Of a DNA stretch of 64,000 bases, positions 42,453 to 50,314 are shown one piece after another; the first letter of the stretch is position 1, and every line of letters starts with the position of its first letter. The stretch spans positions 496,001 to 560,000 of the forward strand of contig NZ_JABUKC010000001.1 in the NCBI RefSeq assembly GCF_014595885.1, written 5' to 3'. The notes under the pieces are model-generated. The model was given only the letters and a program-made list of their open reading frames with translations, made no database searches and was not told where the DNA came from. The position numbers and the translations under genes are program-made. This stretch comes from Microcella alkalica (GTDB lineage: Bacteria > Actinomycetota > Actinomycetes > Actinomycetales > Microbacteriaceae).

Positions 42453-43744
42453 CCGATACCGCCGCCGTGCCCGTGGTCGCCGCGACCCCCGCGGCGGATG
42501 CCCTGCGCACGCCGCTCGCCCTGCCGGGGCCGACCCTCGCCGAGGTCGAGGCCGCGCGCGCCATCGTCAGTGCGGTCGCCGAGGTCACCCCCCTGCAGAG
42601 CTCGCGGCACCTTGGCGCGATGCTCGGAGCCCCGGTGTTCCTGAAGACCGAGAACCTGCAGCGCACCGGCTCGTACAAGATCCGCGGCGCCTACCACCGC
42701 ATGTCGAAGCTCAGCGACGAGGAGCGCGCGCGCGGCGTCGTCGCGGCGAGCGCGGGCAACCACGCCCAGGGCGTCGCCTTCGCGGCCGGCGAGCTGGGCA
42801 TCCGCGCCACGATCTTCATGCCGGTGGGCGTCGCCCTGCCGAAGCTGCAGGCGACCCGTCATTACGGAGCCGAGGTCGTGCTCGTCGGCGACACCTTCGA
42901 CGAGTCCCGCCGTGCGGCCCAGCAGCACGCGGCCGAGACGGGCGCGGTGTTCATCCCGCCCTTCGACCACCCCGACGTCATCGCCGGTCAGGGCACGCTG
43001 GCGCTCGAGCTGCTCGACCAGGTGCCCGACCTGCAGACGGTCGTCGTGCCCATCGGCGGCGGCGGACTCGCGGCCGGCGTCGCGACCGTGCTCAAGCAGC
43101 GCGCGGCGCTCGAGGGTCGCAGCATCCGCGTCATCGGCGTGCAGGCCGCGAACGCCGCCGCCTACCCGCCCAGCCTCGCGGCCGGTGAGCCGACAGCGGT
43201 CGCCGTCACCCCGACGATCGCCGACGGCATCGCCGTCGCCAAGCCGGGCGCCCTGAACTTCGCGATCATCCGCGAGACCGTCGACGAGGTCGTCACGGTC
43301 GACGACGACGACATCGCGCGCGCCATGCTCGTGCTGCTCGAGCGCGCCAAGCTCGTCGTCGAGCCCGCGGGCGCCGTCGGGGTCGCCGCGATCATGACCG
43401 GCCGCATCGCGCCCGAGGGCACGACCGTCGTCATCCTCTCCGGCGGCAACATCGACCCGCTCGTCATGGAGCGCGTCATCAGCCACGGCCTGGCCGCGAG
43501 CGAGCGGTACCTCAAGCTGCGCATCCCGCTGCCCGACCGACCGGGCCAGCTCGCGCGCACGAGCGAGATCGTCGCCGCGCAGAACGCCAACGTCGTCGAG
43601 GTGCTGCACACCCGCCACGGATCGGGGCTGCAGATCAGCCAGGTGGAGCTCGAGCTGCACATCGAGACGCGCGGGCCCGAGCACGCCGAGCAGGTCATGT
43701 CGGCGCTGCGCGAGGCCGGCTACGACCCGCGGCGCACGCTCTAG
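42449..43744 (+). CDS. ilvA: Threonine ammonia-lyase with ACT domain
   Basis: Deaminates threonine to 2-oxobutyrate, the first step towards isoleucine. A 431-residue fold-type II PLP enzyme: Lys77 in TENLQRTGSYKIRGAYHR, AASAGNHAQGVAFAA, IGGGGLAAGVATVLK for phosphate binding, EPAGAVGVAAIM and ILSGGNIDP. A single C-terminal ACT domain (LRIPLPDRPGQLARTSEIVA to the end) makes it the medium-length form, which may respond differently to isoleucine than the long two-ACT IlvA. Translational coupling to the AI-2E transporter (ATGA) is unexplained; export of an amino acid-derived compound is one guess. Confidence 0.92.
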   Translation: MTDTAAVPVVAATPAADALRTPLALPGPTLAEVEAARAIVSAVAEVTPLQSSRHLGAMLGAPVFLKTENLQRTGSYKIRGAYHRMSKLSDEERARGVVAASAGNHAQGVAFAAGELGIRATIFMPVGVALPKLQATRHYGAEVVLVGDTFDESRRAAQQHAAETGAVFIPPFDHPDVIAGQGTLALELLDQVPDLQTVVVPIGGGGLAAGVATVLKQRAALEGRSIRVIGVQAANAAAYPPSLAAGEPTAVAVTPTIADGIAVAKPGALNFAIIRETVDEVVTVDDDDIARAMLVLLERAKLVVEPAGAVGVAAIMTGRIAPEGTTVVILSGGNIDPLVMERVISHGLAASERYLKLRIPLPDRPGQLARTSEIVAAQNANVVEVLHTRHGSGLQISQVELELHIETRGPEHAEQVMSALREAGYDPRRTL

Positions 43745-43874
43745 CCGCGCGCGTAGCGCTGCTTGGCCCGCGTTCGACCCGCGCCGCGCGCGTCATGCGA
43801 CGCGCCCGCGGTGGGTGCCTGACTGCCACAGCGTGCGATTCCGACACGAGCGTGCGAAGAAGCGCACGTCTTGG

Positions 43875-43936
43875 GCGGAACGGCACGGCCCCATAGGCCG
43901 GCAGAGCGGAACGGCACGGCCCCATAGGCCGGCAGA
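43875..43936. repeat. Exact 31-bp tandem duplication, intergenic
   Basis: Two perfect copies, 43875-43905 and 43906-43936, beginning GCGGAACGGCACGG and containing the imperfect palindrome GGCCCCATAGGCC. Just upstream is a small hairpin, CGTGCG-AAGAAG-CGCACG (43851-43868). The 274-nt gap between ilvA and greA holds no gene. Confidence 0.95.
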
Positions 43937-43972
43937 TCGGGCGCCCGCCACCGCGCGCGGCCCGCAGACGAC

Positions 43973-44008
43973 GACGGCGCCCGCCCCTCCAGGGGAGCGG
44001 GCGCCGTC
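43973..44008 (-). terminator. greA terminator hairpin
   Basis: GACGGCGCCCGC pairs perfectly with GCGGGCGCCGTC (12 bp) with a further CCC/GGG inside. It lies 10 nt beyond the greA stop and could also terminate ilvA from the other side. Confidence 0.85.
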
Positions 44009-44018
44009 AGGGCCGCCG

Positions 44019-44510
44019 CTACGGGCGGTAGGTCTGCACGTCGACGATCTCGACGTCGATCTCGCGGCCGTTGGGCGCGGTGTAGGTGGTGAACTCGCCG
44101 ATCGTGAGCCCGAGGATCGCCGCGCCGAGCGGGCTCTGCTCGCTGTAGACGTCGAGGTCGCTGCCGTCGGCGAGGATCTCGCGACTGCCGAGCAGGAACT
44201 TCTCCTCGTCGCCGGCGACCTTCGCAGTGACGACGGTGCCGGGCTCGACCACGTCGGTCGCCTCGGGAACCTCGCCGACCGTCGCGGTACGCAGCAGCTC
44301 GGTGAGCTGGCGGATGCGCGCCTCGATCTTGCCCTGCTCGTCCTTCGCGGCGTGGTAGCCGCCGTTCTCCTTCAGGTCGCCCTCCTCCCGCGCGGCCTCG
44401 ATGCGCTTGGCGATGTCGGCGCGGCCCGTCGTGGAGAGGTGCTCCAGCTCGGCGGTGAGACGGTCGTGGGCCTCCTGCGTCAGCCACTTGGTGCCGCTGG
44501 TGTCGCTCAT
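44019..44510 (-). CDS. greA: Transcription elongation factor GreA
   Basis: Rescues backtracked RNA polymerase by stimulating transcript cleavage. The 163-residue protein has the N-terminal coiled-coil finger (WLTQEAHDRLTAELEHLSTTGRADIAKRIEAAREEGDLKENGGYHAAKDEQGKIEARI), whose tip acidic residues in EGDLKENGGYHAA coordinate the second magnesium. The C-terminal FKBP-like domain follows (GTVVTAKVAGDEEKFLLGSRE, EQSPLGAAILG). The ATG at 44510 has GGAAGGA upstream on the minus strand. The greA-DUF4307 neighbourhood is conserved in actinobacteria. Confidence 0.97.
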   Translation of the reverse strand: MSDTSGTKWLTQEAHDRLTAELEHLSTTGRADIAKRIEAAREEGDLKENGGYHAAKDEQGKIEARIRQLTELLRTATVGEVPEATDVVEPGTVVTAKVAGDEEKFLLGSREILADGSDLDVYSEQSPLGAAILGLTIGEFTTYTAPNGREIDVEIVDVQTYRP

Positions 44511-44560
44511 GGGTGGTCCTTCCGTGCCGAGGGGCCGCGGCGTCGAGGCCGGGCGGTGAA

Positions 44561-44591
44561 CAAAAGGAACCGGCCGCACGGGCCGGTTCCT
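44561..44591 (-). terminator. Intrinsic terminator after the DUF4307 gene
   Basis: An 11-bp stem, AGGAACCGGCC / GGCCGGTTCCT, with a 5-nt loop. On the minus strand it is followed by TTTTG, one of the few hairpins here with a real T-tract. It separates the DUF4307 gene from greA. Confidence 0.88.
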
Positions 44592-44610
44592 CAGGTTGGT
44601 TCCGTGGATT

Positions 44611-45033
44611 CTACGGAAGCCAGCAGCGGTACGGCAAACCCGTCACGGGAGGCTCCGCGGTGCGCACCGTCTCCTCGAACACGCGCGTGAAGCGGTCGGA
44701 GGCGCCCAGGTCGACGACCTTCCAGCCGACGATGCCGAAGCTGCCGTTGAGGGCCTGCAGCGCGCACGACACTTCTGTGCCGGGCTCGACCGAGACCTCC
44801 CAGCGCACCTGGATCGACGTGTCGGTGGCCTCGCTGTAGCCGAGCTCGCGCACCTCCAGGGAGGCGTTGGTGCCCGAGAGCCCGCCCCAGATCACCCAGG
44901 CGGCGAAGACGACGACGAACGCGATCGCGGTGCCGATGACGAGCAGGCGCGAGCGGCGCTGCGCGGTCGGCGTGCGGCCGTAGCGGGCGTCGAGCCTGGC
45001 CTGCGTCGAGTGCGGCGCGGGGGAGTCGGTCAT
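44611..45033 (-). CDS. DUF4307 family membrane protein
   Basis: A 140-residue protein with an N-terminal cytoplasmic part (LDARYGRTPTAQRRSR), one transmembrane helix (LLVIGTAIAFVVVFAAWVIWGGL) and an extracytoplasmic beta domain (VRWEVSVEPGTEVSCALQALN to the end) with a cysteine pair. Function unknown; the family is confined to actinobacteria and sits next to greA. A GTG at 45060 would add nine residues; a TAAAGACTAT element just upstream leaves the choice open. In mycobacteria the mycothiol conjugate amidase gene mca lies on the other side; it is absent here. Confidence 0.8.
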   Translation of the reverse strand: MTDSPAPHSTQARLDARYGRTPTAQRRSRLLVIGTAIAFVVVFAAWVIWGGLSGTNASLEVRELGYSEATDTSIQVRWEVSVEPGTEVSCALQALNGSFGIVGWKVVDLGASDRFTRVFEETVRTAEPPVTGLPYRCWLP

Positions 45034-45160
45034 CGCGGGCGGGGCATCCTGTCTGCTCACGGGAACGGGCCGATAGTCTTTACTCCACGCTACTGCGCGG
45101 CGCTGAGCGCCGACCGCACCGGCAACCGCCCGGCCGTCCACTCGCTTCGAGGAGCACCCC

Positions 45161-45490
45161 GTGACCTGGCTGTCCTCCCTCGCCCCGCTGACCGTCGGGC
45201 CCGGCCCCGTCGACGACCCGAGCGACCCGCTGATCCCGCCGATCGAGGTCGATCCGAACCTCGTCACTCCCGGCATCGCGGGCTTCATTGCGATCGCGCT
45301 CGTGACGGTCGCCGCCATCCTGCTCATCATCGACATGAGCCGTCGCGTGCGTCGCGTGCGCTACCGCGGCGAGGTGCGCGAGCGTCTCGAGGCGGAGGCC
45401 GCCGAGGCCGAGCTCGCCGCCCGCGCCGGCGGGTCAGCCGCCGAAGGGCGGGTCGAGGGCGATGAGCAGGATCCCCGTCCAGTGGCATAG
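45161..45490 (+). CDS. Small single-pass membrane protein
   Basis: A 109-residue protein. It has an N-terminal Pro/Asp-rich outer segment (DPSDPLIPPIEVDPN), one transmembrane helix (IAGFIAIALVTVAAILLIIDM), then a basic cytoplasmic helix (SRRVRRVRYRGEVRERLEAEAAEAEL). The GTG start has GAGGAG about 10 nt before it. Its position and shape match the small membrane protein found between mca and hemolysin III in mycobacteria. Its last 57 nt overlap the end of the hemolysin III gene on the other strand. Confidence 0.78.
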   Translation: MTWLSSLAPLTVGPGPVDDPSDPLIPPIEVDPNLVTPGIAGFIAIALVTVAAILLIIDMSRRVRRVRYRGEVRERLEAEAAEAELAARAGGSAAEGRVEGDEQDPRPVA

Positions 45491-46228
45491 GAAGGCCACC
45501 ACCGTCAGGGTGTGGAAGATCTCGTGGAACCCGAACACGCCGGGCACGGGGTTGGGCCGCTTGAGGCCGTAGACGACGGCGCCGACCGTGTAGGCGAGGC
45601 CGCCGACGATGACGAGCACCATCATGGCGACGTTTGCGGCGAACAGGTCGCCGAGGTACAGCACCGCGGCCCAGCCGAGCAGCACGTAGAGCGGCACGTA
45701 CGCCCAGCGCGGCGCCGTGATCCAGAACACGCGGAAGCCGATGCCGAGCACCGCGCCCGACCAGACCAGCACGAGCAGCAGGATGCCCTTCTCCGGCGGC
45801 AGCGCGAGGGTCGCCAGGGGCGTGTACGTGCCGGCGATGAGCAGGAAGATGTTGGCGTGGTCGAGCCGCTTGAGCATGACCCGCATCCGCTCGGTCCAGG
45901 TGAAGCGGTGGTAGGTCGCCGAGATGCCGAACAGCAGCAGCGACGACAGCACGAACACGGCGCTCGACCAGCGCGCGGCGGGCCCGTCGCCGAGCGCGAT
46001 GAGCACGAGACCGAGCACGATCGCGAGCGGGAAGGTGCCCGCGTGGATCCACCCGCGCCACAGCGGCTTGCCCTCGACGGGCGGGTGCGCGAGCTCGTCC
46101 TCCAGCAGGGGCAGATTGGGGATGTCCGCGGCCGGCTCGCGATCGACCGCCGCTTCGCGCGCGGTCTCGGCGGGGTTCGCGCCCGAGGTGGCGCCGGCGT
46201 TCGGGTCGGGGGTTGCGCGGGAGGCCAT
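45434..46228 (-). CDS. Hemolysin III family (PAQR-like) membrane protein
   Basis: A 264-residue seven-helix membrane protein. The three PAQR signature regions are present: FGISATYHRFTW, LKRLDHANIFLLIAGTYTPLA, and GFHEIFHTLTVVAFLCHW, with the conserved Ser/His/Asp residues that bind zinc in this family. Bacterial members may be hydrolases or channels; the cytolysin name is historical. TAGCGT ends 6 nt before the ATG on the minus strand, so the mRNA is probably leaderless. It is divergent from uppS. Confidence 0.88.
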   Translation of the reverse strand: MASRATPDPNAGATSGANPAETAREAAVDREPAADIPNLPLLEDELAHPPVEGKPLWRGWIHAGTFPLAIVLGLVLIALGDGPAARWSSAVFVLSSLLLFGISATYHRFTWTERMRVMLKRLDHANIFLLIAGTYTPLATLALPPEKGILLLVLVWSGAVLGIGFRVFWITAPRWAYVPLYVLLGWAAVLYLGDLFAANVAMMVLVIVGGLAYTVGAVVYGLKRPNPVPGVFGFHEIFHTLTVVAFLCHWTGILLIALDPPFGG

Positions 46229-46314
46229 GGCTCCACGCTACGCGCGCGGCATGCCCGCCGCGGAATCCCTTGGCCCCCGGGGACAACTCGCGGCCGGTCG
46301 ACTACCGTTGGCCT

Positions 46315-47097
46315 GTGCGTTCGACGAGAATCCCCGCTGGCAGCGGGCTGCTCTACGAGCTGTACATGCGGCGGCTGCGCAAGCAGCTGGCCGGCACCAC
46401 GCACCCTCGCCACGTCGCGATGATCATCGACGGCAACCGGCGCTGGGCCCGGCAGTTCGGCGGCACGACCGAGCACGGGCACCGCGCGGGCGCCGAGAAG
46501 ATGCGCGAGTTCCTGACGTGGTGCGACGAGGCCGGCATTGGCGTGGTGACGCTCTACCTGCTGTCGACCGACAACCTCACCGGCCGCGACGAGGCGGAGC
46601 TCACGGCCCTCACGCGCATCATCGCCGAGCTCGCCGACGAGCTCTCGCACGTGCCCGGCTGGCGCGTGCAGCACGTCGGCAGCCGCGAGGGCCTGCCCGA
46701 CACCCTGCTCGCGGCGCTCGACGCCGCGGAGGCGCGCACCGCCGACGACCGCGGCCTGCACATCAATCTCGCGGTCGGCTACGGCGGTCGCCGTGAGATC
46801 GCCGACGCGGTGCGCTCGATCGTGCACCACCACGCCGAGCGCGGCGGCACCCTCGACGAGCTCGCCGAGCAGGTCACGCCGGAGAAGATCGCCGAGCACC
46901 TCTACACCGGCGGCCAGCCCGACCCCGACCTCGTGATCCGCACCTCGGGCGAGCAGCGCCTGAGCGACTTCATGCTGTGGCAGAGCGCCCACAGCGAGTT
47001 CTACTTCGTCGAGGCCCTCGGCCCCGACCTGCGCGAGGTCGACTTCCTGCGCGCCCTGCGCGACTTCGCCCGACGCCAGCGCCGCTTCGGCGCCTGA
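46315..47097 (+). CDS. cis-Isoprenyl diphosphate synthase (UppS family)
   Basis: Condenses isopentenyl diphosphate units in cis to make short- or long-chain polyprenyl diphosphates for cell-wall lipid carriers. The 260-residue product has the catalytic Asp39 in HVAMIIDGNRRWAR, LYLLSTDNLTGRD, NLAVGYGGRREIADA and the diphosphate-binding LVIRTSGEQRLSDFMLWQSAHSEFYF. Its position next to hemolysin III matches mycobacterial Rv1086, a Z-farnesyl diphosphate synthase. Product chain length therefore should not be assumed, and a second uppS is likely elsewhere. TACCGT ends 6 nt before the GTG. Confidence 0.92.
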   Translation: MRSTRIPAGSGLLYELYMRRLRKQLAGTTHPRHVAMIIDGNRRWARQFGGTTEHGHRAGAEKMREFLTWCDEAGIGVVTLYLLSTDNLTGRDEAELTALTRIIAELADELSHVPGWRVQHVGSREGLPDTLLAALDAAEARTADDRGLHINLAVGYGGRREIADAVRSIVHHHAERGGTLDELAEQVTPEKIAEHLYTGGQPDPDLVIRTSGEQRLSDFMLWQSAHSEFYFVEALGPDLREVDFLRALRDFARRQRRFGA

Positions 47098-47114
47098 CCC
47101 GAGAAGGCACCCCC

Positions 47115-48245
47115 ATGCCCACGATCGACGAGTTCGCCGCCCGCTTCACGGAGGAGCCCGGCTACCTCAACTTCCCCTCCTTCGGCCCGCTGGGCGAGGC
47201 GGCGCTCGAGGAGCAGCGCGCGCAGAGCGAGCTCATGACGCGCGCCCGCTTCGGTTCGGTGCCGTCGATGGAGGCGGAGGAGGAGCGGGTGGATGCGGCC
47301 GTCGCCGCCCTGCTGGGCATGCGGCCCGATCAGGTCGTCTTCCAGCCCTCCACGAGCCAGGCCCTCATGCACGTCATGTTCGGCGTGACCGGGGGCATCG
47401 CCGCGGCGACGGAGGAGTTCCCGTCGATCGGCTACGGCATCGCGCGCGCGGCCGAGGCGCTCGGCGTGCTCGTGCCGCACGTCATCACGCCCGACCACGA
47501 GCGCATCACGCCCGCCGTCGTGCGCGACCAGATGGCGAGCTCGGTCGTCGCGGTCGCGGTGAGCCTCGTCGACTACCGCACCGGTCACCTCGTCGATCTC
47601 GAGGGTATCCGTCAGGTCATCGGCGACCGCCTGCTCATCGTCGACGCGATCCAGGGACTCGGGGCCGTGGAGGCGCCGTGGGAGCTGTGCGACGTCATCG
47701 TCTCCGGCGGGCAGAAGTGGCTGCGCGCCGGCTACGGCACGGGCTTCCTCGCGCTCAGCGACCGCGCCGCCGAGCAGCTCACCCCCGTGTGGTCGGGCTG
47801 GAACGCGATCGGCGAGCCCTTCATCGACGGCCCGCGCCACGACATCGTCGCGCCCGACCGCTCGGCGCGCGGGTTCCGGGTCGGGTACGCCGACCCGATC
47901 GCGCAGGCGCGCCTCGCGGGTGCGGTCGAGGAGCTCACGGCGGTGGGGGTCGGGCCGGTGCGGCAGCGGATCCTCGAGCGAGCATCCGCCATCATCGACC
48001 TCGCCGACGAGGTCGGCCTGCCTGTCGTGTCGCCCCGCGACGACGCCGAGCGCGCCGGCATCGTCGCGCTCGAGCCCGCCCCCGAGCAGCTGAGCCTGCT
48101 GAGCGCGGCCCTGCACAACCACGGTGTCTCCACGACGGTGCGCGGCGGCCGCGTGCGGCTGGGCCCGCACGTGTCGACGACCGACGAGACGCTCGAGCTG
48201 CTGCGGGCGGCGTTCGTCGAGTACCAGTCGGCCGCGCGCGTGTGA
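47115..48245 (+). CDS. Class V PLP-dependent aminotransferase
   Basis: A 376-residue fold-type I enzyme of the class V group (cysteine desulfurase/kynureninase/IscS-like). The PLP lysine is Lys201 in VSGGQKWLRAGYGTGF, with the ring-stacking and aspartate region DRLLIVDAIQGLGAVE. The segment RARFGSVPSMEAEEERVDAAVAALLG and QPSTSQALMHVMFG bind phosphate. It lacks an obvious active-site cysteine loop, so a desulfurase role is unlikely. The substrate is unknown. It starts 17 nt after uppS, with GAGAAGG upstream, and is probably co-transcribed with it. Confidence 0.83.
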   Translation: MPTIDEFAARFTEEPGYLNFPSFGPLGEAALEEQRAQSELMTRARFGSVPSMEAEEERVDAAVAALLGMRPDQVVFQPSTSQALMHVMFGVTGGIAAATEEFPSIGYGIARAAEALGVLVPHVITPDHERITPAVVRDQMASSVVAVAVSLVDYRTGHLVDLEGIRQVIGDRLLIVDAIQGLGAVEAPWELCDVIVSGGQKWLRAGYGTGFLALSDRAAEQLTPVWSGWNAIGEPFIDGPRHDIVAPDRSARGFRVGYADPIAQARLAGAVEELTAVGVGPVRQRILERASAIIDLADEVGLPVVSPRDDAERAGIVALEPAPEQLSLLSAALHNHGVSTTVRGGRVRLGPHVSTTDETLELLRAAFVEYQSAARV

Positions 48246-48377
48246 CCATTCCGTGTCGCGCGCGTGTCGCGCCGCGCGGAGGTCGAGGGCGGGTCTAGCG
48301 TCAGCGCCATCGGGCACCTCGCCCGGTCGGGACGGCCTCGGAATCGTCTCGCGAGCCCCCGGCCGTCTCGCAGCGAC

Positions 48378-48383
48378 TATGGT
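48378..48383 (+). promoter_or_regulatory. -10 box of a probable leaderless phoH2 promoter
   Basis: TATGGT ending 6 nt before the ATG at 48390. It favours that start over the GTG at 48420. Confidence 0.5.
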
Positions 48384-48389
48384 CCGGGG

Positions 48390-49769
48390 ATGCCCGCGCT
48401 CCCCGGGGACGGAGCACCGGTGGCCTCTTCCCGCACTACTCGCCAGGCAGCATCCAGCAGCGCGACGTCGGGGGAGGTGGGGCAGCGCACCTACGTGCTC
48501 GACACGTCGGTGCTGCTGAGTGATCCGAAGGCCCTGTTCCGGTTCGCCGAACACGCCGTCGTCATCCCCGTCGTCGTCATCGGCGAGCTCGAGGCCAAGC
48601 GGCACGACCCCGAGATCGGCTACTTCGCGCGGCAGGCGCTGCGCAATCTGGATGACCTGCGCGTGCAGCACGAGCGCCTCGACTTCCCCATCGCGGTGGG
48701 CGACGGCGGCTCGCTGCGCGTCGAGCTCAACCACTCCAACCAGTCGGTGCTGCCCTCGGGGCTGCAGCTGGGGGACAACGACTCGCGCATCCTCGCCGTG
48801 GCGATGAACCTCGCGAGCGAGGGCCTCGACGTCGTCGTGGTCTCGAAAGACCTGCCGATGCGGGTCAAGGCCTCGTCGATCGGTCTCGCCGCCGAGGAGT
48901 ACCGCGCCGAGCTCGCCGTCGACTCCGGCTGGACGGGCATGAGCGACGTCTCACTGTCGGCCGAGCAGATGGCGACGCTCTACGAGCGCGAGACCATCGA
49001 GTCGTCGGCCGTCGCCGAGCTGCCGATCAACACCGGGCTCGTGATCCACTCCGACCGCGGGTCGGCGCTCGGCCGTGTCATCGACAAGGGCCGCGTCGGG
49101 CTCGTGCGCGGCGACCGCGACGTCTTCGGCCTGCACGGCCGCTCGGCCGAGCAGCGGCTCGCGATCGACCTCCTCATGGACCCGCAGATCGGCATCGTCT
49201 CGCTCGGCGGCCGCGCCGGCACCGGCAAGTCGGCGCTCGCCCTCTGCGCGGGCCTCGAGGCCGTGCTCGAGCGGCAGCAGCAGCGCAAGATCATGGTGTT
49301 CCGGCCGCTGTACGCGGTCGGCGGGCAGGAGCTCGGCTACCTGCCGGGCGACGCGAGCGAAAAGATGAACCCCTGGGCGCAGGCGACGTTCGACACGCTC
49401 TCGAGCGTCGTGTCGCAGAACGTGCTCGACGAGGTCATCGACCGCGGGCTTCTCGAGGTGCTGCCGCTCACGCACATCCGTGGCCGGTCGCTGCACGACG
49501 CCTTCGTCATCGTCGACGAGGCGCAGTCGCTCGAGCGCAACGTGCTGCTGACGGTGCTGTCGCGCATCGGGCAGAACTCGAAGGTCGTGCTCACGCACGA
49601 CGTCGCCCAGCGCGACAACCTCCGCGTCGGCCGGCACGACGGCGTCGCGAGCGTCATCGAGACGCTCAAGGGCCACGGGCTGTTCGGGCACATCACGCTC
49701 ACGCGCAGCGAGCGCAGCGCGATCGCCGCGCTCGTGACCGATCTGCTCGAGGGCAACGAGCTCGCCTGA
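48390..49769 (+). CDS. phoH2: PhoH2-type PIN domain-PhoH ATPase
   Basis: A 459-residue fusion of an N-terminal PIN nuclease domain and a C-terminal PhoH helicase-like ATPase. The PIN domain has [15 protein letters not shown] (first Asp), [14 protein letters not shown] and [12 protein letters not shown] with [13 protein letters not shown]. The ATPase has Walker [35 protein letters not shown] and Walker [16 protein letters not shown], then [11 protein letters not shown]. Mycobacterial PhoH2 unwinds and cuts RNA. The ATG at 48390 fits a leaderless promoter; a GTG at 48420 with GGAG upstream is the alternative. No separate antitoxin gene precedes it. Confidence 0.92.
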   Translation: MPALPGDGAPVASSRTTRQAASSSATSGEVGQRTYVLDTSVLLSDPKALFRFAEHAVVIPVVVIGELEAKRHDPEIGYFARQALRNLDDLRVQHERLDFPIAVGDGGSLRVELNHSNQSVLPSGLQLGDNDSRILAVAMNLASEGLDVVVVSKDLPMRVKASSIGLAAEEYRAELAVDSGWTGMSDVSLSAEQMATLYERETIESSAVAELPINTGLVIHSDRGSALGRVIDKGRVGLVRGDRDVFGLHGRSAEQRLAIDLLMDPQIGIVSLGGRAGTGKSALALCAGLEAVLERQQQRKIMVFRPLYAVGGQELGYLPGDASEKMNPWAQATFDTLSSVVSQNVLDEVIDRGLLEVLPLTHIRGRSLHDAFVIVDEAQSLERNVLLTVLSRIGQNSKVVLTHDVAQRDNLRVGRHDGVASVIETLKGHGLFGHITLTRSERSAIAALVTDLLEGNELA

Positions 49770-49791
49770 GGCGGGCATCCGCTCGATGGTG

Positions 49792-49821
49792 CGGCGCTCG
49801 CCCTGCGGGGCGGGCGCCGCT
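49792..49821. terminator. Hairpin terminator between phoH2 and the dab regulator
   Basis: A 13-bp stem (GCGGCGC-T-CGCCC against GGGCG-G-GCGCCGC, one G-T wobble) with loop TGCG. Placed between convergent genes; no T-tract. Confidence 0.7.
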
Positions 49822-49851
49822 CCTCGTTCGCGGGCCTCGTTCGCCGGGCGG

Positions 49852-50151
49852 TCAGCTGTCGGCGGGCCGGTCGCGGCGAGACTGCGCGACGGCCGCGAGC
49901 AGCTCGCCGAGCGTGTGGTCGCCCTCGACCCGGTGGCGCAGGCTCGCGTCGCCGTTGACGGTGTAGCGGTTGCGGCGGCCGTCGCGCTCCTTGACGAGGT
50001 AGCCGCCCTCGACGAGCTCGGCGATGATGCGCTGCGTGGCGCGCTCGGTGATGCCGACGAGCTCGGCGATCTCGCGCATGCGCAGCTCGGGGTCGGCGGC
50101 GAGGCACACGAGCACGTGGGAGTGATTGGTCAGGAACGTCCACTCGGCCAC
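49852..50151 (-). CDS. Small winged-helix regulator, divergent from the dab operon
   Basis: A 99-residue DNA-binding protein. The core [47 protein letters not shown] is a winged helix of the ArsR/MarR type, with recognition helix [12 protein letters not shown] and a basic wing. There are no cysteine metal-binding motifs. TACAGT (minus strand 50163-50158) ends 6 nt before the GTG, consistent with a leaderless mRNA. It is divergent from dabB with a 163-nt spacer that holds an AT-rich inverted repeat, so it is the obvious candidate regulator of inorganic carbon uptake here. The inducer is unknown. Confidence 0.82.
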   Translation of the reverse strand: MAEWTFLTNHSHVLVCLAADPELRMREIAELVGITERATQRIIAELVEGGYLVKERDGRRNRYTVNGDASLRHRVEGDHTLGELLAAVAQSRRDRPADS

Positions 50152-50266
50152 CAGCCCACTGTAGGGCGCGAGTCCGGCGATCGTCCGGAAGCGCGCGTGG
50201 CGGAGCTCGAACGCGCACGGGGCGCGGAGCGAGCCCTAACCCGACATCCGAAACGCGACACGAAAC

Positions 50267-50286
50267 ACACGAACTACATTACGTGT
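50267..50286. promoter_or_regulatory. Candidate operator of the dab operon
   Basis: ACACG-N10-CGTGT in an AT-rich patch, flanked by a wider CACAC/GTGTG pair (50266-50270 and 50290-50294). A possible dabB -10 box, TATTGT, lies at 50286-50291, just upstream of AAGGAGG (50301-50307), so a protein bound here would cover the promoter. Confidence 0.5.
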
Positions 50287-50314
50287 ATTGTGTGACGCGT
50301 AAGGAGGTTCGCCC

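Noticed and set aside
47115-48245. The class V aminotransferase as a cysteine desulfurase (IscS/SufS).
   Set aside because: No active-site cysteine loop is visible and no iron-sulfur assembly genes are adjacent.
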